64,000 nucleotides of DNA, taken from Agrostemma githago. Lineage: Eukaryota; Streptophyta; Magnoliopsida; Caryophyllales; Caryophyllaceae. Both the position numbers and the translations under genes were made by a program. The stretch's first letter is position 1. Every line of letters begins with the position of its first letter. Where the stretch lies: the NCBI GenBank assembly GCA_958450325.1, contig OY288250.1, positions 42,196,683 to 42,260,682 on the forward strand, read 5' to 3'. The notes beneath the pieces were generated by a model. It saw nothing but the letters and a program-made list of their open reading frames with translations. It was not told where the DNA came from and ran no database searches. Below are positions 46,208 to 55,448 of this stretch, piece by piece.

Positions 46208-47485
46208 GTGCTTCTAGCTCATCCTAGGTACCAAAGCAACGTTATGGACATGGCGCGTCCAAGCTACAATCAATCATCACGAGACAACTATGGGGCGAAT
46301 TACCAAAACCCACAACTTTACCAACCATATCAACCTCATCAACAATCTTATGAACCCTCTTCTTATGGTTACCAAGAAAGTTGTCAAGGATCGTTCCCAC
46401 ATCCTAACAACTACCAAACACCCTCACATAACCCACAACCAAATATCCTTGAGACTTGTCAAATGTTGGCCCAAACACAAGGGAGCCAACATGAGATGAT
46501 GATGTTATTGCAAAAGGGTCAACAATTGATGTTGACTCAAATACAAGGGATTGAAAGGGAGCTCAAGGCCCTAATAGGAGTGCAAGATGCGCGCATCAAT
46601 GCATTCATGGCTCATATCACGATGTCGGCCACTCGAGCTCCGCTACATGTTGAGGAAGGTTCATTTGGGCAAGAAGGTCGGGTGCCTCCACAAGAAAGTC
46701 AACCCGATTGTGAAGCTACAAATGAAGAAGAGGGGGTCGATCAAGAGACCATTGTTGAGTGTTGCTTGGGCGGTGAAGATAGGGGAAGAATAGAGGAAGT
46801 TGAGGCTTCAAGGGCCCACAACGAGGAGGGAGTTGAGCATGATTATCATGATAGCTCTTGGGGAGCCAATGTATTGGCTATAAAGTTGGATTTGTTTGAT
46901 TTTCTTCGTGATGAACCGGGTGTTGACAATCCAAACCCAAGTGAAGAGATGACCCCTCTAGGCCAATTAGATAAGGTGAAAGAAAAGGAGCGCAATACTT
47001 GGGAAAAAGAAGTAGATGCCTTGGAACTTGCTTTGTATGGGAATTTGGAGGATCCTAAAGCCTCCAATGAAGAAAAATTGATGCCTTCTCCTCCTCTACC
47101 GCACTCGATGTCTAGCCCTTTGTCTTGTGAGACGGTTGGTGAAGAGGATCCTTGTCGGGCGGTGGAAAAGAGTTCCACTCTCGACCCCGTAGAAGAAGCG
47201 ACACCCTTAGGGTGTGATCTCCCACATCATGACACCGAGCACGACTCTAGCCCACTATACCTACCGGATGGTCATAAGAGTCGTAGCTATGTTGGTTTAG
47301 AAGACCCGGAAGATCACGAGAGCCCCGAGCATAATGAAGATGATCGCTTCTTCCCTCCGACTTGGAAACTTTTGGGAGTGGCTAGGCTCGGCCATGTGAA
47401 CTTAATTGAAGATGTTGCTAGGGTATTTGACTTACTCCTTCGATCTCTTGATGGCTATGGAGGCGTTGTTGGTGAGAGTAATTAG
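46208..47485 (+). CDS. Element C gag-like protein (425 aa), lacks the capsid core
   Basis: The frame opens at 46208; a second Met at 46244 (MDMARPSYNQSSRDNYG) better matches the start of the Element A protein and may be the real start. Residues 15-90 are Tyr/Gln/Pro/Asn-rich. Residues about 95-150 look coiled-coil (ETCQMLAQTQGSQHEMMMLL, IQGIERELKALIGVQDARIN). The middle is acidic. The C-terminus holds LIEDVARVFDLLLRSLDG. No capsid, zinc knuckle or protease is present. The whole frame is intact, unlike every pol frame in the window, which suggests recent selection or recent insertion. A scaffold or adaptor role with gag from a partner element is inference only. Confidence 0.75.
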   Translation: MLLAHPRYQSNVMDMARPSYNQSSRDNYGANYQNPQLYQPYQPHQQSYEPSSYGYQESCQGSFPHPNNYQTPSHNPQPNILETCQMLAQTQGSQHEMMMLLQKGQQLMLTQIQGIERELKALIGVQDARINAFMAHITMSATRAPLHVEEGSFGQEGRVPPQESQPDCEATNEEEGVDQETIVECCLGGEDRGRIEEVEASRAHNEEGVEHDYHDSSWGANVLAIKLDLFDFLRDEPGVDNPNPSEEMTPLGQLDKVKEKERNTWEKEVDALELALYGNLEDPKASNEEKLMPSPPLPHSMSSPLSCETVGEEDPCRAVEKSSTLDPVEEATPLGCDLPHHDTEHDSSPLYLPDGHKSRSYVGLEDPEDHESPEHNEDDRFFPPTWKLLGVARLGHVNLIEDVARVFDLLLRSLDGYGGVVGESN

Positions 47486-47765
47486 TGTAAATATCTGTTC
47501 CCTTTCTTTTGTGCTTGTATTTGTGTTTATGTTTGTTTGTATAGTTTGGTTTCTAGGATTTGTTAGCCTTTGTGGAACACTTGTTCATTTGGATTTTTGA
47601 TGAGCGATGTGAGAGAGGGAATTTGATGTTGTATTTGAGTTCATTGTGATAGGTGTGAAGGAAAGGTGATTCCTAGAGGAGAGTAGATAATGATAGAGCA
47701 TGGATCGTGAGTTTGGAAGTCGGTTTTTGAAGCTTCGGTGAAGTTTTTGGGGTTTTGGAGGTCAA
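47486..47765 (+). other. Spacer between the Element C ORF and its internal array
   Basis: No gene seen. The stretch near 47635-47660 (GAGTTCATTGTGATAGGTG) is conserved in A and B. Confidence 0.5.
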
Positions 47766-47960
47766 GAAGACCCATCCCGGGCGGGAAGGGAGCTTCCCGA
47801 CCGGGAAGGATGTGCCATCCCGACCGGGAAGGAGCCGTCCCGATCGGGATGGAGGTGCAAAAATTGGAGCTTGCTGGAGTGCCGTCCCGACCGGGAAGGT
47901 GGCTTCCCGACCGGGACGAGTGTGTCATCCCGATCGGGACTATCCATCCCGACCGGGATG
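47766..47960 (+). repeat. Internal palindrome array of Element C
   Basis: About nine well-preserved units (TCCCGGGCGGGA, TCCCGACCGGGA, TCCCGATCGGGA), starts 19-23 bp apart within clusters, 281 bp after the ORF stop. Confidence 0.92.
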
Positions 47961-50447
47961 GTCTCTTTTCTCCTCTTTTGGCCTTTTCTTTGACATTTAA
48001 GCCCACCCAATCATTGTATACCCCCACCCAACCTCCCTACCCATCCTTGCTCATGTCATATGACTGTTACACTTCATTTACATACCCTCACCTCATTTCT
48101 CTTCCCTTTACACCGAGGTTCACATCGAATCCTACCCCCCCTCACACAATTACTACCTTTACCATGCGTTTTATCGAGAATGAAGCGGAAAAGCAATGAT
48201 GAAGACAAGCAAGGGCCTATATTGATCTACGAGACGATGGAGCGAGTGAGTTGCTATCCTATTGGTACGGCAACTATCCTTTCTTTTACGTCTTTTATTG
48301 CTTGTTTTTCTTTGTTTACTCCCCTTCCCTTATCATTTGTGTCATGGTGGCCTTCGAGGCCTTGGTATATGGTTGCTCCCGACTCTCGATGATGTGACTA
48401 CATCGAGAGTCATTTTCAAAATCCAAATTTAGGCGGATTTAGGCGGAATCCGGGCTAGGTGACTTGATTACACCTAGCCCTCCCCTCCCATTTCCTTTTA
48501 TTTCCTTCTTTTTATTTCTTCCCCCATCCATATCTCTTTCTTGTCTCGGCCCATGGTGACTTGATTACACCCCGGCCGGACACCTTCTACCCTTTTCTTC
48601 ACTTTATTTTTGATTTTTAGCTTTATTTTCGTAGTTTCTTTTCTTTTTCTTTTGTCTCTCCGCACCCTACGATCGAGCATGAGGACACGGCTCGATTTAA
48701 GTGTGGGGGAGCGATATTCTAGTATAGTTAGTTTTATTTTCTTAGTTTTTCGAAAAAATCTTCAAAAAGCCTAAAAATTTGAAAAATTTCACAAAAAATC
48801 AAAAAGATTTTTCTTTTGTGTCTTTTCCTTTTTTGTGTCATTGTGTCGTGTATTTGTTTTGTTTTGTGTGTTTGCCCTCTTTTCCTTATAGGTTGCTTAA
48901 ATCGCCGCTAATTTTGGAGAGCTTTCATGATGTCCGGTAACATCTTCTATCCCTTTTTCCTTCTTTGTATCTTGCGGAGTTTGGAGGAGATTGTGATGTG
49001 GTGTGCTCGGGTGGAGCTTTGTAAAGTTTGAGGTTGATTTGGAGACTTGTTTTGAAGATCGGGGTGGTGTTTGTGTTTTGTTATATGTTCGCTTTGTTTT
49101 GTTTTGTTTTGTTGCTTTTGCTTCTTTTTCTTTCGTTCATTTTCGTCTTGTCTTTGTTTTGTGTTGTGTTGTGTGTCTTGTGCGTAAACCGTTTTCGAAA
49201 ACCCGGTTTAGAGGCTAGTGTGGGAGTGTCTATCTTTCCCTTCCTAGTAGTATAAATCGAGTCTTGGACTTTAGTCTAGTAGAATGACCCTAAATCAATG
49301 ATTTCGTTGGTCCTTTACCTTGAGTCCACCTAGCTTACTAGAGATTTACTACGGGATTTGCATTTTGACCATTATGACCACCCACGGTGTGAAAAGGCCT
49401 TGGTTACCGAGTCTCGTCCCTTAGGTGACCTTGTTTGAAATTTGCTCGACTAGTCCAAGTTCTCCCCTTTTTGTGAGTATGAAGGGAAGACGTCGTCCCA
49501 ACATACCCATTCACCTACCTCCCACACATATCCACACAATAATTTTCAACTTGTTGAATTCTCTCTTTCTTAATTATTAAGAAGCGCCAAAAAGCCAAAT
49601 CGTGCCAAAAAGGGCAAAGAAAAGAAAAAGAAAGAAAATGAAAGAAAGAAAAGAATGAAGAAAAAGAAAAGGCACAAAAAGCCAAAAGAAAATAGAAAAG
49701 AAGAAAAAGAATGGCATGGCAAAACAAAGCAAGAATGCAAAAGAAAAGAGAAAATGCCAAAAGAAAACCCGATTCACAAAAAATAACCCCTACCTCTCAA
49801 AATAAGCCTTTTTCTGACTTTTGCCGTGAAGAGCCTACCAAAGGACCGAGTCTCTAGGAAGGATGATAGCGGCATTAGTCGGTCTTCCCTCATTTTGCAT
49901 ATTTCCATCTTTTTACTTGGACTAGTTAGGCGGTTTTGGACTTGGGACGACCCTCTTGGCTCACGCTAAAGGGGGCGGGGTCTCACTTACCTACAGTGTC
50001 GACTAACACCGTGGTTCCTCATTTTTCCACTCCGGCGATCGTCCCGTAGTACATTTTTAGAAAGTTAGGAGGACCTAGGTAAGTTACCAACGTTTTTGTT
50101 GCTTTATCGTCATACTATTAGGGTTTAGTCCACCTTGGTTTGTATTGCTAGCTTGGGAACGTTGTCACTTACCTCGAGTCCTAAACCGGTGCTTCTTTCA
50201 CCGCTTATAGAGGGAAGCGGTATTTGTTTTCTTTTGGGTGCAACCGATTATGTGTTTGCTTGTGTGCTTGTTTGTTTGTGTGTCTCGTGTCCGGTTGCAT
50301 CCACAGTTTTGTCGCAAGACCCAACTTGCCTTGCGGAGTGCACTTGTCCTCTAAGTGCACTCGCGTGAGTTGAAGGGGCGTAGGGTGCGCTAATACCCAC
50401 TCGGATGGTATAGTAGTTAGTATGTGCTTACTCGAGGGCGAGTAAGG
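47961..50447 (+). other. Non-coding 3' region of Element C
   Basis: No protein recognised. It contains the hairpin with polypurine-like tract (48674-48712), a purine-rich stretch (about 49590-49765) and blocks shared with A, B and Element 1 (from about 49820). Confidence 0.7.
48674..48712 (+). other. Internal hairpin and polypurine-like tract of Element C
   Basis: CGAGCATGAGGACACGGCTCG (stem CGAGC/GCTCG) followed by TTAAGTGTGGGGGAGC. The last 15 bases nearly repeat the real PPT at 50448-50464. Confidence 0.65.
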
Positions 50448-50464
50448 GTTAAGTGTGGGGGAGT
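50448..50464 (+). other. Polypurine tract of Element C
   Basis: GTTAAGTGTGGGGGAGT directly before the 3' LTR. Confidence 0.88.
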
Positions 50465-52090
50465 TGATAAGTGTCGTTTGTAGTGCCTATTTGTAGTGTT
50501 TTGGTCCCATTTTCCTTGTGGAATCGCTCCTTGGGAGCGGTTTATGGGCTTCTTATGCTTCCTTTAGTTCGTTTCAGGTTCCCGAGACCGATTTGGAAGA
50601 GTTGGAGCAATTCCGACTCAATACATACACATTTTGGAGCCAACGAAACTAAGGAACGATGACTCGATGCCTTGGAGTCGACCCCGAGACCTTGGGACCC
50701 AATCCCGAGCCTCCGAGACCCGATCCCGAGTCCCGAGAATCGGTGAGAAGCCCATGAGAACCAAGGAGGGACCAAAAAGATCATAATGGAGGCCTACAAG
50801 GCTCATCCCGTTCGGGATGGGGTGCACAAACAAGGAGGCTACTGACCAGGGCCCATCCCGATCGGGAGCATGGCTTCCCGACCGGGACCAACCCCATCCC
50901 GACCGGGACCGACCCCATCCCGACCGGGACCATCCCGTCTCAGCCGGGACGGCCCAACTGTAACCCGCACTTGTTTTCTTTCTTCTCCCTTCCATTTGTA
51001 ACCCTATATATACTCTTCCCTTGTAATGTTAAGCTTATGCCTTCATTAGAGACTAAACCCTAGATAGTTTTAGGATAGATTAGCATAGATTAGTGTAGAT
51101 TAGTCTTTAGATTATCGTTAATCCTAGATTAGTACTTGTAATTTGGGAATTCTTGAAGAATCCAACCAAGCTTGACAACCTTGGTTGAGGTATTTGGGTT
51201 TTCTTCCATTTATGCAAGTTTCCTTCTTTTCATCTTATCTAGTATGGTATAATCTCCTCTTCCTTCTTCTTAATCTTGTTTTTATCATTCAAGTTTGAAT
51301 CTTTAGTTCTTGTTTATTGTTTATTGTTCATTGTTTCACTAGTTTCATTTTGTTTGTTTTGATTCTTGTTTTGATTTCTCTTCTTAGTGTTAGTTTTAGT
51401 ATAGATATGTTAGAGTAGTATCTTGCTAGGGTTAGTAGGGTGATTAGGGTGTTAATTGGATGATTAAGGGATTGTTAGAGATGTTGGTGGAAGATTTGGG
51501 TTTCCTCTTGGTTTGGTGCACATCACTTGTTTGTTGAAATGCTTGAATGACTAAGTAGTTAAGAATGCTTGTTCTTCTTGCTTTTCTCTTGTGGGTGATA
51601 GTTGTTTGTGGGTTCTGTCCCCTCATTAAGTTGCGAGAGCCCGGTGAGGACGACCCCTAGGTCGGTCTAAGTTGCGAGAGTCCGGATTCGACCTAGGCCT
51701 ATAGCGTGCTAGTAACCCCGATTGTGTTGTGTATCGCCGAGTTGGGTTTTAGGTGGAACCTCTAGGTGAGTCTAAGTTGCGAGAGCCCGAGCATTACCTA
51801 GATTACCCTACTACCTCCTTCACCTCTAGCTCTTCCTCGACCATTCCGGTACCCCTTTGACCCCGACCTAATCCTAGCCCGTTCTCCTTTGTTAGTTCTC
51901 TTGCTTTAGACCTAGCTTAGCCTTAGTCTCCCCCTCCTTAGAATAGTTTGTCTCGAACTTAGTCCTTGACCGTAGCATACCTTAGTCCGACCTCCCGTCC
52001 CTGTGGATTCGACCCGACTTACCCTAGCTACCCACTAGGTATAGCCGGTTTTGTTTGACGGTTGGGATTCACGATAAATCCCACCCATCG
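50465..52090 (+). mobile_element. 3' LTR of Element C
   Basis: 1626 bp, nearly identical to the 5' LTR. The last bases read CATCG instead of CATCA. It differs from the 5' LTR mainly in the palindrome array. Confidence 0.95.
50803..50952 (+). repeat. LTR palindrome array of Element C (3' LTR)
   Basis: One ATCCCGTTCGGGAT unit (two in the 5' LTR) but one more CCCCATCCCGACCGGGAC unit. The total LTR length is thus unchanged while unit content differs. Confidence 0.9.
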
Positions 52091-52386
52091 ATAATCGTCA
52101 CAATTATCGAAAAGATAAATAAATGAACAAAATGGATGGAGACTTAAACTTATAAAAAGTATAATATATCAACATATTTAACATTTATACATCAAAATTG
52201 TGTGGCTCATTGGTTTACTTGGGTAGTTGTAGTCGTCTTGAAATGAGATCTTGGGTTCGACTCCTACCATTAGCATAGTTTTAGCCCTTAACTTATTTAT
52301 ATAATTAATTAAAAAAAAGTCCTGTAGCAATATTATAATTAAAATAGTTAAACAATTCTAATTATTTGTGGGATCTGGGTGAGGGC

Positions 52387-52721
52387 TGTTAACGAACCAA
52401 CTCAACCAAAACCTTAAGGCGATGGTTGAGGCCCCGTTTATATTCTATTACGCCCCCGGAACTAACTCAACCAAAACCTTAAGGCGATGGTTGAGGCCCG
52501 TTATATTCTATTATGCCCCCTCACTCGAATGCCCTTTGGGCTTGAAGAGTGGTTAGTGCGCACCGGCTACCCCGTACCGTGTGCTGAGATTCCACTTAAG
52601 AGTTCGAGTTATTGGAGGCTGCCAGGGTTCGAACTCGTGACCTCTGGCTCTGATACCATGTTAATGAACCGTCTCAACCAAAACCTTAAGGCGATGGTTG
52701 AGGCCCGTTTATATTCTATTA
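52387..52721 (-). mobile_element. TRIM retrotransposon (335 bp) with tandem LTR units
   Basis: Left LTR 52387-52450 and right LTR 52659-52721 (63-64 bp), duplication AGGGC on both sides (52382-52386 and 52722-52726). The primer site TGGTATCAGAGCC (minus strand, 52646-52658) touches the right LTR. A third LTR-like unit (52459-52513) with its own CCCCC tract follows the left LTR, a tandem arrangement known for TRIMs. Each LTR holds a foldback, CTCAACCA..TGGTTGAG, around CCTTAAGG. Inserted in the hAT element. Confidence 0.9.
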
Positions 52722-52769
52722 AGGGCAACCGCCCACCCATGCACACACCCAGATCCGCCCCAGCATACA

Positions 52770-52976
52770 GGACTCTCATTCCGAACTACTGGGGAATGTT
52801 TGCGAAATGCTTTCATTCAATTTGGCTAACAGTTTATAATGACTCGAAAAAAATAATTTGGCCTACTTTTGTTATGCATGCTTGTTTTGCAGTTAACCTT
52901 GTAATGGATAGAATAGCTAATAGACCCAGAGGCTTTGCTTTCATTTCTTATGCAACAGAAGATGCACCCAAGAAAG
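52770..52976 (+). pseudogene. Captured RRM-domain gene fragment inside the CACTA
   Basis: The first piece (52770-52835) reads GLSFRTTGECLRNAFIQFG. A second exon-like piece (52893-52976) starts after a TGTTTTGCAG acceptor, reads NLVMDRIANRPRGFAFISYA plus a few residues, and ends AAG|GTATGT. GFAFISYA is the RNP1 box of an RNA-recognition motif. The two pieces match the order of one RRM with an intron between. The best guess is a small plant organelle RRM protein, from memory only. A TAA follows FG in the first piece and the phases of the two pieces do not fit, so it is a decayed partial copy. Such gene capture is common in CACTA elements. Confidence 0.75.
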
Positions 52977-53789
52977 GTATGTATGTATGTAATATGTATA
53001 TCCTTGAATCCCTTTGACAACTTCATTAATAACTCATTTTGCATTGCTCTAAATTAATAGTTGCTTCTTCATTTGACTTATATAATATAGCTTTTAAAAT
53101 ACTACTAATTCATATTCACAGTATAATATTACTGCGATACTTGGTAAATGTAATTGATAGTATATATAATTGGAAGCTAATTTTAATAAGAATTGACCTT
53201 CTATACTACCACTATCACCTACATTTTCTTCATCACCCTACGTATGTATTTCTTCCCTAATGTTTCCTTGAACAAAACCCTCCCTTACCAATTCTTCAAA
53301 AACTTCAACCCTTTCATCAACTCCCTAGCCAAATTAATGTATGAATTCCAAATTATTCTCGGAAATGGGAGAAGAATCTCCCCTCCCCTGCCCCGACATC
53401 CATATCCTATGGGTATTTGCACTCCCCCAATTTGTATCATTAACGAAGTATGCTCGCCCAAAACCATAGATTAAACATCAGACATCAAATTTTGGGATAA
53501 AATCCATAGATTATGCTCGCTTAGAATGTACGAAGCAACAAAGTACGAGTAACAGAGCGTAAACAGAGAACAACGAAATAGGAAGGCGGAAAAGATGGAA
53601 TTAACGACGCGAAGCGTAACGAGAAGCGGCAGGCGGAGCGGAAAGGCGTCGGCGGTAGGCTGGCGGACAGTCGAGCGCTGAAGGATGAAGACGGAAAGGA
53701 TGAAAATGTAAGGGTTTAGGGTTGAGCTGAGGATGAAGATGTAAGGGTTTGAAGAAATGACGGAAGGGGTTGAAGGGTTTAGTTATATT
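52977..53789. other. CACTA right-end spacer
   Basis: Begins as the intron after the RRM exon (GTATGTATG). About 53600-53780 is less AT-rich and, on the minus strand, resembles a 5' leader (AACCCTTAC repeats). It would suit the promoter and leader of the leftward CACTA genes. No further exon is recognised. Confidence 0.4.
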
Positions 53790-54098
53790 TTTTATGGAAA
53801 CATGTAACCTTGTATTACTCTATGGATGTTTAATAGGATGGTTCTATATTTAATAGGATGGGTGTAATAGATACCCGCGCTATTAAAATATATTTAATAG
53901 TACGGGTATAAATTATAACTGTCCTTTTATATTATTTAGGACGGCTCCATTAACCAACCACGCTAATAATAAATATTAAAGGACGATTCTTATGCTGAAC
54001 CGTGCTATTTAATCAAGGTCATGCGACGCCAAATTTACCATGTTATAGAGGACGGTTTCTTATATAAGCGTCCTATTTTGGGCGTCATCTATTATCAA
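53790..54098. repeat. Right subterminal repeats of the CACTA element
   Basis: Several AGGACGG / CCGTCCT-like motifs, often as facing pairs, matching the left end. Confidence 0.82.
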
Positions 54099-54111
54099 AA
54101 TTGTAGTAGTG
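54099..54111 (-). repeat. Right terminal inverted repeat of the CACTA element
   Basis: AATTGTAGTAGTG, exact reverse complement of 8300-8312; TAT duplication follows at 54112-54114. Confidence 0.95.
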
Positions 54112-55448
54112 TATATACGTATACTCTAGTTAGTTGCACATAATGCTTTCATTAGTTTAGATCATCCATTCTTTTACTATTTACCATCCATTTAGTAGAT
54201 CATTCTAGTAGTAGTTTTATTAATTCTCTACAATTTTCTTTGTCTAGATAGTAGTAGATCTTCGTAGTTATATCAATTTCCTTATCAATTCTCTAGATTT
54301 ATATTCAAGTTTTGTAGAATTCAAGTTTTATTTAAGATTTTTGGAGATTATTAAAGGATTAGTGACAAATCCTTTGTCCTCTTCATCAAGCTTCGTCCTA
54401 TTTTATTTATGCAATCTTCTTCTTTATTTTTGATATTCATAGTTGGTATATTTATTTTCTCTCCCCAATCTGTAGACTAGATTTAAATATTGTTCTTCTA
54501 TTTATTGTTTCATTTTGATCGTCTTTATTTATCGTTCTTAGATTGTTTTATTGTTTATTTTGTTGATTGCAATTTTATTTATTGTCTTGATGTTATTTTC
54601 TCTAGATTTCATTTCCATCGTTTTTTTATCGTTTTATGGCTGTTTTTTAATCGTTGTTTCCTTCATCGTTTCATTGTTCTTTTCCTTAGATTTCATTTAT
54701 GTTGTTTTAGATCGCTTTCAAGTTTATTAAGTAGATCGTAATATTCCTTATCGGTTTGTTGTTAATTTCTCTAGATTTAATTATTATGCATGTTTTACTT
54801 GTTTTCACCTTTGTTATTATTTTATTAGTTACCATTATGCATTGTGAGTAGATTTCTTGTTGGGAAGTTTAGGGAAGAGGATCTTGGATTATTTGAATTG
54901 AGAAGTTTTGGTTGGTTGGTTGCTTGCTTGTTGGTTTATCTTGCTTATGGTTGTTGTGTCATTGTTGTTTTAATCGGGCCAACTAGACCGACCTTGACTT
55001 ATTTCTATCAATATGGGGAAACTTGGGGTAGAAATTAACTTATCTTGAGAGTTACCCTTCTTCTCCGCAAAAGCGAGTGTTTAGGTGAGTTGGGTGAAGA
55101 AACTGGAAGGTGGCATTCTCTCTATACCGATGTTGTGACCGACCCGATTCCGATTTTCTTAGACCCCATTTTCCGATTCCCGACTTCCCCCTAACACCTT
55201 TTCCATGTTTGAGTATCTCTTGTTATTTCATTTCTCGTTGTTTATTGCATTCTAGTATAGACTCGACCTTTAAAACCCCTGTTTGGATCCCAAACACGCC
55301 ACTTCTTACTTAATTCCGTTTCGTTTCTCTGTGGACTGACCTCGACTTACCACGATTACACTAGTTTTTTTTGTATTATTACGAGTCTATAAATATCGTT
55401 TGATCCCTCATTCTTCGCAAAACGACCGATCCGATTGGGAGCCGATCA
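54112..55448 (+). mobile_element. 3' LTR of Element 1, second part
   Basis: Continues the LTR from 8299 after the CACTA. It contains a CTCTGTGGACTGACCTCGAC block (about 55328-55347) that corresponds to CCTGTGGATTCGACCCGAC near the LTR end of Element C. The exact end is uncertain: either TGATCCCTCA at 55410 or GATCA at 55448. It abuts the truncated LTR of Element 2. No gene is seen. Confidence 0.7.

Larger units (their letters stand above)
44412..52090 (+). mobile_element. Element C: non-autonomous Athila-type LTR retrotransposon
   Basis: Complete element, 7679 bp, plus strand, duplication ATAAT (44407-44411 and 52091-52095). Both LTRs are 1626 bp and nearly identical, so this is one of the youngest insertions here. 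PBS, PPT and one gag-like ORF are present; no RT or integrase. Confidence 0.96.
44139..52763. mobile_element. Non-autonomous hAT transposon, split by Element C and a TRIM
   Basis: Left end CAGGGGCGAATCCAGG, right end reverse complement CTGGGGCGGATCTGGG, with a perfect 8-bp duplication CATACAGG (44131-44138 and 52764-52771). Without Element C and the TRIM it is about 0.6 kb and carries no transposase. It inserted at the probable splice acceptor and exon start of the captured RRM fragment. Confidence 0.9.
8300..54111 (-). mobile_element. CACTA (En/Spm-type) DNA transposon, split by many later insertions
   Basis: Both ends carry the 13-bp TIR CACTACTACAATT (8300-8312; reverse complement at 54099-54111), flanked by the 3-bp duplication TAT at 8297-8299 and 54112-54114, as expected for CACTA elements. 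Subterminal repeats lie inside each end. The gene block is on the minus strand: TNP2 transposase, then a DUF8039/Ulp1-type gene. Removing the five direct insertions and their duplications leaves about 7975 bp. Frameshifts in the transposase make it inactive. It landed in the 3' LTR of Element 1, near its probable TATA box. Confidence 0.95.

Noticed and set aside
52200..52290. tRNA-like stretch with GGTTCGACTCC
   Set aside because: Contains a T-arm-like string but no matching acceptor stem or anticodon arm around it.
52487..53017. 176-aa plus-strand frame taken as one protein
   Set aside because: It crosses the TRIM, the hAT end and an intron; only the RRM pieces within 52770-52976 are meaningful.
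53285..53467. 60-aa minus-strand frame with a Gly/Arg-rich centre (GYGCRGRGGE)
   Set aside because: Short, no domain, and lies in CACTA right-end spacer with no supporting exon signals.
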